NCBI GenBank assembly: GCA_964408805.1
Contig: CAYPAV010000016.1
Location: forward strand, 48,685-112,684
DNA length: 64,000 nucleotides
Direction: 5' to 3'
Source: CAYPAV01 sp964408805
GTDB lineage: Bacteria > Pseudomonadota > Alphaproteobacteria > UBA8366
Position numbers and translations under genes: made by a program
Notes under the pieces: model-generated
What the model saw: the letters and a program-made list of their open reading frames with translations, nothing else
Database searches by the model: none
Told to the model about the DNA's origin: nothing
Shown: positions 29,697-38,313 of the stretch, in pieces
Layout of the letters: each line of letters begins with the position of its first letter
Position numbering within the stretch: the first letter of the stretch is position 1

Positions 29697-31058
29697 TCAT
29701 GCGCGGTCGACCAGATGGAGAAATGAGCCGGCGACATTGCCCGCCCGGGCACCGACGGCGCTGCGTCCGGACCCCAGCGCGTCCTCCACTCTGAATAGCT
29801 GGTCGCTCCCGGTTTCCCAAACCACCGAAGCGTAATGAAATTCGTGCCCGCGAAATTGCGTGCCCTTGGGACCGAACGGACATGCCTCGATCAATTCCGC
29901 CCGGCGGTAACCGAGATGCAGTTCGCGCTCGGCAAAGGACGTCTCGAGCCGCAACAAACCGGCCATCCGGTGGCGCCGACCGTCGGCATCGGTAAGGGAA
30001 TCGCCCAGCACCATATAGCCGCCGCATTCGCCGAAGACGAAAGCATCCCGCTCGGCGGCCCCGCGAAGCCCGGACATGAACCGGTCATGCCCGGCAAGAC
30101 GGCCCGCATGGAGCTCCGGATACCCACCCGGAAGATAGACCGCATCCGCCTCGTCGGGCGGGGCCTCGTCGCCAAGGGGCGAGAAAAACGCGATCTCGGA
30201 GCCGGCGCGCCGCCAGCCCTCCAACACATGGGGATAGGCAAAGGAAAACGCCGCGTCCCGGGCAACGGCGATTTTTTGGCCGATCGGCGGGAGCGAGGAT
30301 CGTTCCGTCCCGCCGCCGATCACGGCCGGCCGCGCCAGCGAGGATACCTTCTCGGCATCGACATGCGCCGACAAAATCTCCACCGCCTGGTCCAAGAAAT
30401 CGTCCAAGCTTTCATGTTCCGACGCTTGAACCAGACCGAGATGCCGATCCGGCAGGGCCAAGGCCTCGGATCTGGGCAGCGTACCAAGGACCGGAACCGC
30501 TTCATCCGCCATCGCCCGCGCCAATAACTCGGCGTGCCGCGGGCCGCCGACCCGATTGAAGACGACGCCGGCCACCTCGACATCTTTCCGGTAGCCGGCG
30601 AGGCCCCGGACGATCGCGGCGGCGGTCGCCGCCTGTCCACCGACATCGATCGCGAGTACGACCGGAAACCCGGTCATGGCGGAGACGTCGGCGGTGGAAC
30701 CGGTGCCGTCGGCGGCACCGTCGAAAAGACCCATGACGCCTTCGCCGATGACGATATCCGCATCCCCGGCAATGTCCTCGACCACGGCGGCGATAGTCTC
30801 GCCCCGCATTGCCCAGGCATCGATATTGCGACAGGCTCGGCCGGTTGCCGCTTCATGGAAGCGGCCATCGATATAATCCGGCCCCACCTTGAATGACGAG
30901 ACGCGGTGACCTTTGCCGGCCAGGCACCGCAACAGGGCCAACGTCAAGATCGTCTTGCCGCTACCCGAGGCAGGGGCGGCGACGATCAGGCCGCGTGGCG
31001 CCAACGTCACGGGATCAACCGGTCTTGGGAAAGGCGTGCGTTCCAAGCGGGTTCGCAT
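29697..31058 (-). CDS. cobB: Cobyrinate a,c-diamide synthase (CobB/CbiA)
   Basis: ATP- and glutamine-dependent amidation of the a and c side chains of (hydrogeno)cobyrinate. The 453 residues have an N-terminal dethiobiotin-synthetase-like ATPase domain (APASGSGKT) and a C-terminal class I glutaminase domain with the nucleophile cysteine in FGECGGYMVLG. The substrate could be metal-free (CobB) or cobalt-containing (CbiA), since the sequence alone does not separate these. It follows cobA and overlaps it by 44 bases; a later start would reduce this. Confidence 0.93.
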   Translation of the reverse strand: MRTRLERTPFPRPVDPVTLAPRGLIVAAPASGSGKTILTLALLRCLAGKGHRVSSFKVGPDYIDGRFHEAATGRACRNIDAWAMRGETIAAVVEDIAGDADIVIGEGVMGLFDGAADGTGSTADVSAMTGFPVVLAIDVGGQAATAAAIVRGLAGYRKDVEVAGVVFNRVGGPRHAELLARAMADEAVPVLGTLPRSEALALPDRHLGLVQASEHESLDDFLDQAVEILSAHVDAEKVSSLARPAVIGGGTERSSLPPIGQKIAVARDAAFSFAYPHVLEGWRRAGSEIAFFSPLGDEAPPDEADAVYLPGGYPELHAGRLAGHDRFMSGLRGAAERDAFVFGECGGYMVLGDSLTDADGRRHRMAGLLRLETSFAERELHLGYRRAELIEACPFGPKGTQFRGHEFHYASVVWETGSDQLFRVEDALGSGRSAVGARAGNVAGSFLHLVDRA

Positions 31059-31854
31059 CCAATCGCTTGCCCGCCAGCGCCCCCAGCCAGTCTAGGCCCG
31101 CGCGCAAACGCACCACCTCGCCGACGACGAACAAGGCGGGTGGTGCCAACCCGGCCGCTTTCGCATCCTCCGCGCAGTCGGCGAGCGTCGTTTCCAACAC
31201 GCGTTGTTCCTCGGTCGTCGCTTTCGAGATCACGGCGACGGGCTCGGCCGCATCCCGGCCGCCCGCGATCAGCCGCGCCGAAATATTCGCCAGATGCTTC
31301 AACGGCATGTAGACCACGATGACGTTCGACCCCTTGGCGACGGCGGCCCAATCGACACTGTCCGGCACCACGCCGGCGGCGTTGTGGCCGGTCACGAAGG
31401 TCACCGATGAATTTGTGTCGCGATGGGTCAGCGGGATGCCCGCATAGGCGAGGCCGCCCACCCCGGCGCTGACGCCTGGAATGATGCGAAAATCGACCCC
31501 GGCCTCGACCAGCGCCATCGCTTCCTCGGCGCCGCGGCCGAAGATCAGGGGATCGCCGCCCTTCAAGCGCAGCACGCGTTTGCCGTCGCGCGCCAATTGG
31601 ATCAGCCGATGAGAGATCGCGGCCTGCGTCGGCGACGGCTTGCCGCCGCGCTTGCCCGCATATTCCAACGCCGTCCCCTTGGGCACCAGCGAGAGCACGT
31701 CCTGGCTCACCAACGCGTCGTAGATGACGACGTCCGCCTGTTCGAGCCCCCTGGCGGCATAGAGCGTCAACAAGCCCGGATCGCCCGGCCCCGCGCCCGC
31801 AAGCCAGACCCAGCCAGGTTCCAAGGATGGCAAGGAATATCCGTCGGCACTCAT
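31015..31854 (-). CDS. cobA: Uroporphyrinogen-III C-methyltransferase (CobA)
   Basis: Methylates C2 and C7 of uroporphyrinogen III with SAM to give precorrin-2, the branch point to cobalamin and siroheme. The 279 residues show GAGPGDPGLLTLYAARGLEQADVV (two parts), the MALVEAG and GGDPLIFGRGAEE motifs and GVGGLAYAGIPLTHRD typical of SUMTs. There is no CysG-type dehydrogenase/ferrochelatase domain, so precorrin-2 oxidation must come from elsewhere. The ATG at 31854 is preferred to a TTG at 31860. Divergent from cbiD (63-base gap). Confidence 0.93.
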   Translation of the reverse strand: MSADGYSLPSLEPGWVWLAGAGPGDPGLLTLYAARGLEQADVVIYDALVSQDVLSLVPKGTALEYAGKRGGKPSPTQAAISHRLIQLARDGKRVLRLKGGDPLIFGRGAEEAMALVEAGVDFRIIPGVSAGVGGLAYAGIPLTHRDTNSSVTFVTGHNAAGVVPDSVDWAAVAKGSNVIVVYMPLKHLANISARLIAGGRDAAEPVAVISKATTEEQRVLETTLADCAEDAKAAGLAPPALFVVGEVVRLRAGLDWLGALAGKRLDANPLGTHAFPKTG

Positions 31855-31917
31855 TGCCAAAATCTACACCGTGCACGGAGCTAGGCAAAGAGGCGGCAAA
31901 GCCGCTAAATTCCCGGC

Positions 31918-33003
31918 ATGGCACGAAAACCGGAAGGTCCCTTGCGACGCGGCTGGACGACGGGGGCTTGCGCCACCGCCGCGGCGCGGGCCGCCTATAC
32001 GGCCCTTCTCACGGGCCGCTTTCCGGATCCTGTACAGATCACCTTGCCGAAGGGTCAGACACCCAGTTTCGCGCTGGCGAAACAGGTCCTCGGCGAAGAC
32101 CGCGCGACCGCGGGAATCATCAAGGACGCCGGCGACGATCCCGATGTCAGCCACGACGCCCTGATCATGGTTCAGGTCAAGCACGCACCGCCGAAAAGCG
32201 GCGTCTCCTTCGTCGCCGGCGACGGGGTCGGCACCGTCACCCGGGAGGGCTTGGAACTTGCCGTCGGTGAGCCCGCGATCAATCCGGTGCCACGGCGCAT
32301 GATGCAAGCGACGATCGCAGAGGTGGCCCGAGAATTTGGCGGTTCCGGAGACGTGGAGATCGAAATTTCCATCCGCGACGGCGAGACGATGGCAGAAAAA
32401 ACGATGAACGGCCGGCTCGGGATCGTCGGTGGACTCTCTATCCTGGGCACCACCGGAATCGTAATCCCGTTCTCCTGCGCCTCCTGGATCCATTCGATCC
32501 ACCAGGGGATCGATGTCGCGCGGGCAGGTGGTATCGAGCATGTCGCGGGCGGCACTGGCCGGACCTCGGAAGCGGCCGTCCAGGCGCTTTACGACCTTTC
32601 GGATCAGGCCTTGATTGATATGGGCGACTTCGCGGGCGGCATGTTGAAATACCTCCGCGATCATCCAATTCCGCGCGTAACCATCGCTGGCGGCATCGCC
32701 AAGATCTCGAAGCTGGCGGATGGATATCTCGACCTTCATTCGGGGCGCAGTGAGGTCGATTTCGAGCAACTGGCGAAGTTGGCGGAAGAATTGGGCGCGG
32801 ACGCGGCACAAATGACCCAAATTCAAGCGGCCAACACGGCGCGTCAGGTCGCCGAGATTTGCCGTCAGGCGGATATCCCGATTGCCGATGCCCTCGCCGG
32901 ACGCGCCCGCGACGTGGCGGCCGGTCTGTTGTCGGCAGCAACGACCGTCGAGGTTCTGATCTTTGATCGGAACGGCGAACTTGCCGGACGATCCGATGGC
33001 TGA
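31918..33003 (+). CDS. cbiD: Cobalt-precorrin-5B C1-methyltransferase (CbiD)
   Basis: C1 methylation in the oxygen-independent (early-cobalt) corrin pathway. The 361 residues begin with the diagnostic RRGWTTGACATAAARAA and include GRLGIVGGLSILGTTGIVIPFS (split) and DVARAGG. It differs from the SAM-binding fold of the other methyltransferases, which is a known feature of CbiD. Its presence is strong evidence against a purely aerobic route, which would use CobF. The start of cobK overlaps its stop by 8 bases. Confidence 0.92.
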   Translation: MARKPEGPLRRGWTTGACATAAARAAYTALLTGRFPDPVQITLPKGQTPSFALAKQVLGEDRATAGIIKDAGDDPDVSHDALIMVQVKHAPPKSGVSFVAGDGVGTVTREGLELAVGEPAINPVPRRMMQATIAEVAREFGGSGDVEIEISIRDGETMAEKTMNGRLGIVGGLSILGTTGIVIPFSCASWIHSIHQGIDVARAGGIEHVAGGTGRTSEAAVQALYDLSDQALIDMGDFAGGMLKYLRDHPIPRVTIAGGIAKISKLADGYLDLHSGRSEVDFEQLAKLAEELGADAAQMTQIQAANTARQVAEICRQADIPIADALAGRARDVAAGLLSAATTVEVLIFDRNGELAGRSDG

Positions 33004-33760
33004 GAGGCCCAAACCGTTGATCCTCGGCGGCACGCGAGACGCGCTCGATCTCGCCGAGGCGCTCCACAATCGGGGCAACTTCGATGTTGTCACCTCCCTT
33101 GCGGGCCGGACATCCGCGCCAATCCGACCGAAAGGGCGGTTGCGTGTCGGCGGTTTCGGGGGTTCCGCCGGCTTGGTGGCGTATCTCAACGACGAGGGAA
33201 TCGCCCTGCTGGTCGACGCAACCCATCCCTTCGCGGCCACGATCAGTGCCAATGCCGCGGCCGCAACCGAAGAGACCAACGTCCCGCGCCTCGTCCTCGC
33301 GCGCCCGGAATGGCAACAGGTGGCGGGAGACGAATGGATCGACGTCGCTTCGCCCGAGGACGCAGCGCGGCATCTCGCTCCCCTGGGCGGGCGCGTTTTT
33401 CTCAGCGTCGGGCGGCAGGATCTCGGTTCCTTTGCGAATTGCCGCAACACCTGGTTCCTGCTGCGCACCATCGAACCCCTCGGCAACGATGTTCCGCTCG
33501 AAGCACATGAAGCGATCATCGGACGCGGTCCCTTCTCGCACGACGACGAACGAGCTCTGCTTGAACGCTACGCGATAGACCGTATCGTCTCGCGAAACAG
33601 CGGCGGCACGGCAACCCAGGGCAAGCTCTCGGCGGCGCGGGCCCTCGGACGTCCCGTCGTCATGATCCGCCGCCCACTCGTCCCAAAGGGTGATGTCGTC
33701 GATACGGTGGAAAAAGCGGTCCGGTGGGTGGAGGCCGCCGCGCTACGCCACCGGTTTTGA
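32996..33760 (+). CDS. cobK: (Cobalt-)precorrin-6A reductase (CobK/CbiJ)
   Basis: NAD(P)H-dependent reduction of precorrin-6A. The 254 residues have LILGGTRDALDLAEAL at the start, LVDATHPFAATISANAA and RPLVPKGDVVDTVEKAV at the end, as in CobK/CbiJ. The ATG at 32996 overlaps the stop of cbiD (ATGGCTGA), indicating translational coupling. The stop codon overlaps a perfect FNR-like palindrome at 33757-33770. Confidence 0.92.
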   Translation: MAERPKPLILGGTRDALDLAEALHNRGNFDVVTSLAGRTSAPIRPKGRLRVGGFGGSAGLVAYLNDEGIALLVDATHPFAATISANAAAATEETNVPRLVLARPEWQQVAGDEWIDVASPEDAARHLAPLGGRVFLSVGRQDLGSFANCRNTWFLLRTIEPLGNDVPLEAHEAIIGRGPFSHDDERALLERYAIDRIVSRNSGGTATQGKLSAARALGRPVVMIRRPLVPKGDVVDTVEKAVRWVEAAALRHRF

Positions 33761-33770
33761 TTTGAATCAA
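33757..33770. promoter_or_regulatory. FNR/FixK-like box TTGAT-TTGA-ATCAA
   Basis: A perfect match to the palindromic FNR/FixK consensus TTGAT-N4-ATCAA. It starts in the last codons of cobK and lies 78 bases upstream of the LLM gene at 33848, so it could give oxygen-dependent control of that gene. No [4Fe-4S] FNR gene is in the window. Confidence 0.5.
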
Positions 33771-33847
33771 TGTACGCCGCCGCTTGATTGCGTAAACTTA
33801 CCGTCAGCGCAGGACTGAGGGTCACCAAACCGAAGGGAGATCGGGCG

Positions 33848-34921
33848 ATGAAGTTCGGCCTATTTTATTTGTTCAGCGATTTCGGAAACATATCCCAGGA
33901 TAAACTCTTCTCGGAAGTGATGGAGGAGATCGAGCATGGAGAATCGCTCGGTTTCGAATCCGTCTGGCTGCCGGAACACCATTTCGCCATCTACGGCATG
34001 TTGGGCAACCCCTTGTTGCTCGCGGCCGCGGTGGCGCAGCGCACGAAAACGATGAAGATCGGCACCGCGATTGTCGTCCTTCCGTTGCAGCACCCGCTGC
34101 GGGTGGCGGAAGACGCGGCCATGGTCGACGCGCTGAGCGGCGGGCGTTTGCTGCTCGGTGTCGGACGCGGCTACCAGCCGCCCGAATTCAAAGGCTTCGA
34201 CGTGCCCCAGGGCGAATCCTCGGAGATGTTCGTGGAAAGCTTCGAGATCATCAAGAAGGCCCTGATGGGCGAGACGTTCTCGCATGAGGGCAAGTACTGG
34301 AGTTTCAAGGATCCCCTCGAGATTTACCCGAAACCCCTCCAGACGCCTCATCCGCCGTTCTACGTGGCCAGCGTCAGCCGGCGCAGTCTGGATGTGGCGG
34401 CGCGGTACAACATGTCCTTGATGCGCTCACCCCAGTTCAGCAACCTCGACGACGTGGCCTCCGCGTTCGACGAATATTCGGGCCTCATGAGCGGTTATGG
34501 AAACGATGCCAAAGCCTTGGATCAGCCTGTCTCGATGCGGGTCTATGTCGCGCCGACCGACGAGGAGGCCAGGGCCGAGACCAAGCACGCGCTCTGGTTC
34601 TATAACCTCCTCGGCACCCTGGTGCCGGGCGCCAAGGGACGCGAGGACGTGCCGAAGGGCTATGAGAAATACCCGATGGACCCGGATGCGCTCGCCAAGC
34701 TGACCCTGGATGACGTTTGGGAGCGGGGCACCGCCTTCGGCTCGCCGGAACGGGTCACCGAGATCCTGAAGCACTACATGCACAAGCTCGGTGTCGAGAA
34801 TTTCATCATCCAGATGCGGATCGGCGGTCTGGAGCATGACAAGGTGATGCGGTCGATGAATCTCTTCGCGAACGAGGTGATGCCCGCCCTTCGTGAGGAG
34901 GCCCTTCGAATGGCCGCCTGA
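33848..34921 (+). CDS. LLM-class flavin-dependent oxidoreductase
   Basis: A 357-residue luciferase-like monooxygenase (bacterial luciferase alpha-type subfamily): MKFGLFYLFSDF at the start, VWLPEHHFAIYGMLGNP (containing the family EHHF motif), MVDALSGGRLLLGVGRGYQPPEF (split). GGGAG lies 10 bases before the ATG at 33848. It follows an FNR-like box and is convergent with merA. Substrate unknown. Confidence 0.88.
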   Translation: MKFGLFYLFSDFGNISQDKLFSEVMEEIEHGESLGFESVWLPEHHFAIYGMLGNPLLLAAAVAQRTKTMKIGTAIVVLPLQHPLRVAEDAAMVDALSGGRLLLGVGRGYQPPEFKGFDVPQGESSEMFVESFEIIKKALMGETFSHEGKYWSFKDPLEIYPKPLQTPHPPFYVASVSRRSLDVAARYNMSLMRSPQFSNLDDVASAFDEYSGLMSGYGNDAKALDQPVSMRVYVAPTDEEARAETKHALWFYNLLGTLVPGAKGREDVPKGYEKYPMDPDALAKLTLDDVWERGTAFGSPERVTEILKHYMHKLGVENFIIQMRIGGLEHDKVMRSMNLFANEVMPALREEALRMAA

Positions 34922-34928
34922 ACCGGAG

Positions 34929-36344
34929 CTAACCCGCGCAGCATGAGAGCTTGGTCACGTCCTTGTCGAATGTCTGCGCGGCCAGCTTCAGCCCCTCCAC
35001 CGTCGTCAGGTAGGGAAAGATCGTTTCCGCGAGATCGGTCACGGTCAGTCCCTGCTTGATGGCGAGGACTGCGGTCTGGATCGTGTCGGCCCCCTCGGGT
35101 GCGGCGATATGCGCACCAAGAAGTTTGTCCGTCGCCCGGTCGGCGACAAGCTTGATCACCCCCCGTGTATCGCGCGCGGCCAAGGCCCGAGGTAACTGGT
35201 TCAGCGGGAAGATGGACGTCTTGGCGTCGAACCCGCGCGCCACCGCAGCCGATTCAGTCAAGCCGACGCTCGCCACCTGCGGATCCGTAAAGACGACACC
35301 AGGCACGGCGCTGTCGTCATAGGTCCGGCTGTTGCCGTTCATTGCGTTGAAAGCCGCGATCTTGGCGCCATGAGCCGCCATGTAGACGAACTGGTCCTGA
35401 CCCGTTACATCGCCCGCCGCATAGACACCCGGTTTAGTCGTCCGCATTTGGCCGTCGACTTTGATCCCACCATTCCCGATTTGGTCGACACCCACTTCCC
35501 TCAAGCCAAGGCCGTCGGTGTTCGCCATGCGCCCGGCGGCGATCAGCACATGTTCCGCCTCCAGCCGTTTAGAACCATGGATGCCGGTGACGGTAAGGGC
35601 CACGCCGTCGCTCGTCCGCTCGATTTTTTCATACGCCACGCCGCCAAGAACGGTAATGCCTTCGTCCGTCAGGCTGGTTGAAAGCAGCTCGCTGATCTCG
35701 GGCTCGCCTTCGGGCAGAAGACGGCGACGGCAAAGGATTGTCACCTGGACGCCCGCCCGGGCGAACATCTGGGCAAGCTCGCAGCCAATATACCCGCCCC
35801 CCACGACAAGGAGAGAGACTGGCAATTCGGTCAGATCGAGCGCTTCCGTGCTGGTCAAAAACGGCACGGCATCCATACCCGGTATGTCCGGAACGGTCGG
35901 CCGTGACCCGGTCGCAATGATGGTTCGGTCGGCCTCGATCGCGGTGCCGTCGATATCAACACCCCGGTCGGTCAGACGGGCGCGTCCCTTGAGATAGGAC
36001 ACACCGCTATATTCCGGCAACAGGTCGAGATATTTCGCCTGTCGCAATTCGGTGACCAGACCATCCTTCTGCCGAACCGCCGCTTGCCAATCCTCGACGT
36101 GGGACTCCGAATGGATTCCGGCAAAGCGCGCCGCCGCGGCGGATTGATGGATTGTTTCCACCGCCCGCAACATCGCCTTCGAGGGCACGCAGCCAACATT
36201 GACGCAGGTCCCGCCGATCTCGCCATGACCGATCAGTGCCACCTGCGCGCCTTCCTCGGCAGCCGTGATGGCGGCGGAGAACCCGGCCGATCCCGCACCG
36301 ACAACGATCAGATCATAATCACCGCCCGTTTCCTCGGTGGTCAT
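34929..36344 (-). CDS. merA: Mercuric reductase (MerA) without NmerA domain
   Basis: NADPH- and FAD-dependent reduction of Hg(II) to volatile Hg(0) in the cytoplasm. The 471 residues contain the FAD motif VVGAGSAGFSAAITAAEEG, the redox disulfide GGTCVNVGCVPSKAM, the NADPH motif VVGGGYIGCELAQMFARAG, and the MerA-specific C-terminal vicinal cysteines (LSCCAG), which distinguish it from dihydrolipoamide dehydrogenase. The N-terminal metal-binding domain of many MerA proteins is absent. GAAGGA precedes the ATG at 36344. ATGA overlap with merF. Confidence 0.92.
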   Translation of the reverse strand: MTTEETGGDYDLIVVGAGSAGFSAAITAAEEGAQVALIGHGEIGGTCVNVGCVPSKAMLRAVETIHQSAAAARFAGIHSESHVEDWQAAVRQKDGLVTELRQAKYLDLLPEYSGVSYLKGRARLTDRGVDIDGTAIEADRTIIATGSRPTVPDIPGMDAVPFLTSTEALDLTELPVSLLVVGGGYIGCELAQMFARAGVQVTILCRRRLLPEGEPEISELLSTSLTDEGITVLGGVAYEKIERTSDGVALTVTGIHGSKRLEAEHVLIAAGRMANTDGLGLREVGVDQIGNGGIKVDGQMRTTKPGVYAAGDVTGQDQFVYMAAHGAKIAAFNAMNGNSRTYDDSAVPGVVFTDPQVASVGLTESAAVARGFDAKTSIFPLNQLPRALAARDTRGVIKLVADRATDKLLGAHIAAPEGADTIQTAVLAIKQGLTVTDLAETIFPYLTTVEGLKLAAQTFDKDVTKLSCCAG

Positions 36345-36571
36345 GGTGTTTCCTTCACCGGATCGTCTGAATTCTTGCGGACGCGATAAAAGCCGTAGGC
36401 CACGACGAGGATGGCGATCGCCATCGCAGGCAGCAGCACGTAGTCGAGCCAGGCGAGCCAGCCCGAAAGACCGATCGCACCCAACACCACGACAAGGAAG
36501 GGAGTGAAACAACAGATCGCCGCGATTCCCCCACCAATGCAGCCGGTCTTCAAAATCGTCTTGTCTTTCAT
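36341..36571 (-). CDS. merF: Mercury transporter MerF
   Basis: A 76-residue inner-membrane Hg(II) importer with two membrane segments. It has the first vicinal cysteine pair (Cys20-Cys21, AAICCFTPFLV) plus Cys11, and the loop GLSGWLAWLDYVLLPA typical of MerF. The second, C-terminal cysteine pair found in well-studied MerF proteins is missing; the tail reads KNSDDPVKETP. Its stop overlaps the start of merA as ATGA (36341-36344), so the two are translationally coupled. The upstream frame to 36625 is not needed. Confidence 0.85.
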   Translation of the reverse strand: MKDKTILKTGCIGGGIAAICCFTPFLVVVLGAIGLSGWLAWLDYVLLPAMAIAILVVAYGFYRVRKNSDDPVKETP

Positions 36572-36655
36572 TCCATGCCTCTCAATCCGCCAACCAACCG
36601 AATCGGTCGACGAAGTATCCGCCAAAAACCGCCGACTGGACCGGCGTCGAATGGC

Positions 36656-36686
36656 AAGTTACAACCTGTAGCAACTACAGGTTCAA
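36656..36686 (-). promoter_or_regulatory. MerR-type operator/promoter of merF-merA
   Basis: Perfect 9-bp dyad AACCTGTAG (36663-36671) and CTACAGGTT (36675-36683) with a 3-base spacer, read on the minus strand between -35 TTGAAC (36681-36686) and -10 TAACTT (36656-36661), spacer 19 bases. The over-long spacer with a central dyad is the hallmark of MerR-activated promoters. Confidence 0.75.
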
Positions 36687-36713
36687 GTGATCTCAGCAAT
36701 GCGAGGCCTTCAC

Positions 36714-37133
36714 ATGTCCGCGATCTCGATTGGAGAACTTTCGAACCGATCCGCCGTGAATATCGAGACCATCCGCTATTACGAGCGGATCAAAGTGATG
36801 CCGTCGCCGCCGCGCACGGCCGGCGGTCACCGTGTTTACGATGACGATCACGCCAAACGTCTCAGCTTCGTCCGCCGAAGCCGCGAGCTTGGGTTTAGCC
36901 TGAAAGAGGTTCGACAGATGCTCCGTCTGGTGGATGGCGGCGAGGTCGACTGCGATCAGGTTCGGGAGATGACCTTGGAACATCTGCTTGATGTCCAGGC
37001 GAAGATCGCCGACCTGAAGCGCATGGAAAAAACCTTGAAGGAAACGGCCGCGCGCTGTGCCGAAAACCAAACACCGGATTGCCCGATTATCGAGGCATTG
37101 TTCGATCACGATGGAGTCATCCCGAGTTTGTGA
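36714..37133 (+). CDS. merR: MerR-family metal-responsive regulator
   Basis: A 139-residue activator/repressor with the N-terminal winged helix (SIGELSNRSAVNIETIRYYERIKVMP), the dimer coiled coil (about 82-112) and three cysteines, Cys80, Cys115 and Cys123, matching the Hg(II) ligands of MerR (Cys82, Cys117, Cys126) except that the last spacing is one residue shorter. It is divergent from merF-merA across the MerR-type operator and probably controls both itself and that operon. The ATG at 36714 has GAGG 8 bases upstream; GTG 36687 and ATG 36699 are possible. Confidence 0.85.
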   Translation: MSAISIGELSNRSAVNIETIRYYERIKVMPSPPRTAGGHRVYDDDHAKRLSFVRRSRELGFSLKEVRQMLRLVDGGEVDCDQVREMTLEHLLDVQAKIADLKRMEKTLKETAARCAENQTPDCPIIEALFDHDGVIPSL

Positions 37134-37200
37134 TTTTCGCTAGGACGGAAGCCACCGTACGGTACACGGCGAAAAAGTTACGACCGCAGGGAAGACATTC

Positions 37201-38130
37201 GTGAAAAGCGATCAGATTATACTTCACCATTACCCCCAATCTCCCGTGACCGAAAAGGTCCGGGTGGTGCTCGGCATGAAGGGTCTGTCGTGGAAATCGG
37301 TCATGATTCCGCGCTTGCCGCCGAAACCGAACCTGATGCCGCTAACCGGGGGCTACCGTCTGACCCCGGTGATGCAGATCGGCGCCGATATCTATTGCGA
37401 TACTCAATGCATAATTCGCGAGCTCGAGCGACGGTTTCCCGACCCGACTCTATTCCCAGGCGGCGCCGAAGGCATGGCCTGGGGAATAGGCCAATGGACC
37501 GACGGACCCCTGTTCAAGGACGTGGTCACCGTGGCATTGGTCGAGATGAGTCCGAATATGCCGCCGGAATTCCTCGCCGATCGCGGTCCGCTCTATTTTG
37601 GCGCGGATTTTTCGCTGGAAGACATCAAGGCCAGATACGCGGAATGTCTGGCCAATGCCCGCGCCCAATTTGGCTGGATGGATGATCGCCTGAAGTCCCG
37701 CGATTTCATGCTTGGGCCGGAACCCGGGCTACCGGACGCGCTGGCTTATTATCCGGTCTGGTTCCTGCGCGACCGGATGGCGGACGCGGAAGGCTTTTTT
37801 CCGCAATTTCAGAATCTCGTCGCTTGGGAACGTCGCGTCAAAGCGATCGGCCATGGCCGCCCGGAAGAGATGAGCGATCTAGCAGCTCTTGATTTCGCCA
37901 AGGCCGCCGACCCGGAAACGCCCGAACAGGACGATACCGGCGACCCCTTGGGTCTGGACCTTGGAGACGAGATTACCGTCAAACCGGTCGCCGGTGGCCC
38001 CCAAGTCGCCGGGGACCTTCACGGCCTGTCCGCCAACCACGTCGCAATCATGCGCGAGGACGAACAGGTCGGGCGGGTCTGCGTCCACTTCCCCCGGGTC
38101 GGTTACCGGATCAAGCGAAAACAGCGATAG
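37201..38130 (+). CDS. Glutathione S-transferase-like protein with extra C-terminal domain
   Basis: A 309-residue protein. Residues about 5-85 are a thioredoxin-like GST N-domain (LHHYPQSPVTEKVRVVLGMKG, with cis-Pro in LTPVMQI), about 95-225 the helical C-domain, and about 240-309 an additional beta-rich segment (GDEITVKPVAGGPQVAGDLHG, split) not part of ordinary GSTs. The start is GTG at 37201 with GGGAAGA upstream. It follows merR by 67 bases on the same strand. Substrate unknown. Confidence 0.8.
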   Translation: MKSDQIILHHYPQSPVTEKVRVVLGMKGLSWKSVMIPRLPPKPNLMPLTGGYRLTPVMQIGADIYCDTQCIIRELERRFPDPTLFPGGAEGMAWGIGQWTDGPLFKDVVTVALVEMSPNMPPEFLADRGPLYFGADFSLEDIKARYAECLANARAQFGWMDDRLKSRDFMLGPEPGLPDALAYYPVWFLRDRMADAEGFFPQFQNLVAWERRVKAIGHGRPEEMSDLAALDFAKAADPETPEQDDTGDPLGLDLGDEITVKPVAGGPQVAGDLHGLSANHVAIMREDEQVGRVCVHFPRVGYRIKRKQR

Positions 38131-38134
38131 GCGC

Positions 38135-38299
38135 CTATACCAGACGTCTATCGGAATAGGTCGCCTCGTCGGTCTCGTCCGCCTCGCTCTCGCCCATCAA
38201 CAACAGGGATTCGCGTGCCTTCGAGTGAAGCCGTCGGAATTCACGCCTCAGGCCCTCCAACGCATTCGTCGCATCGATCTTGTCGGTCGCGTTCCACAT
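38135..38299 (-). CDS. Hypothetical helical microprotein, 54 residues
   Basis: A short charged helical protein (ALEGLRREFRRLHSKARESLLL) with an acidic tail, second gene of a two-gene micro-operon. The ATG at 38299 is chosen because AAAGGAG is 9 bases upstream; an in-frame ATG at 38308 lies directly after that site, too close. It follows the 37-residue membrane peptide gene by 14 bases and is convergent with the GST gene. I do not recognise the family. Confidence 0.55.
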   Translation of the reverse strand: MWNATDKIDATNALEGLRREFRRLHSKARESLLLMGESEADETDEATYSDRRLV

Positions 38300-38313
38300 A
38301 TCCCGCATCTCCT

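Noticed and set aside
31864..33519. Minus-strand frame of 551 codons over cbiD and cobK
   Set aside because: Arg/Pro-rich shadow of two motif-supported genes.
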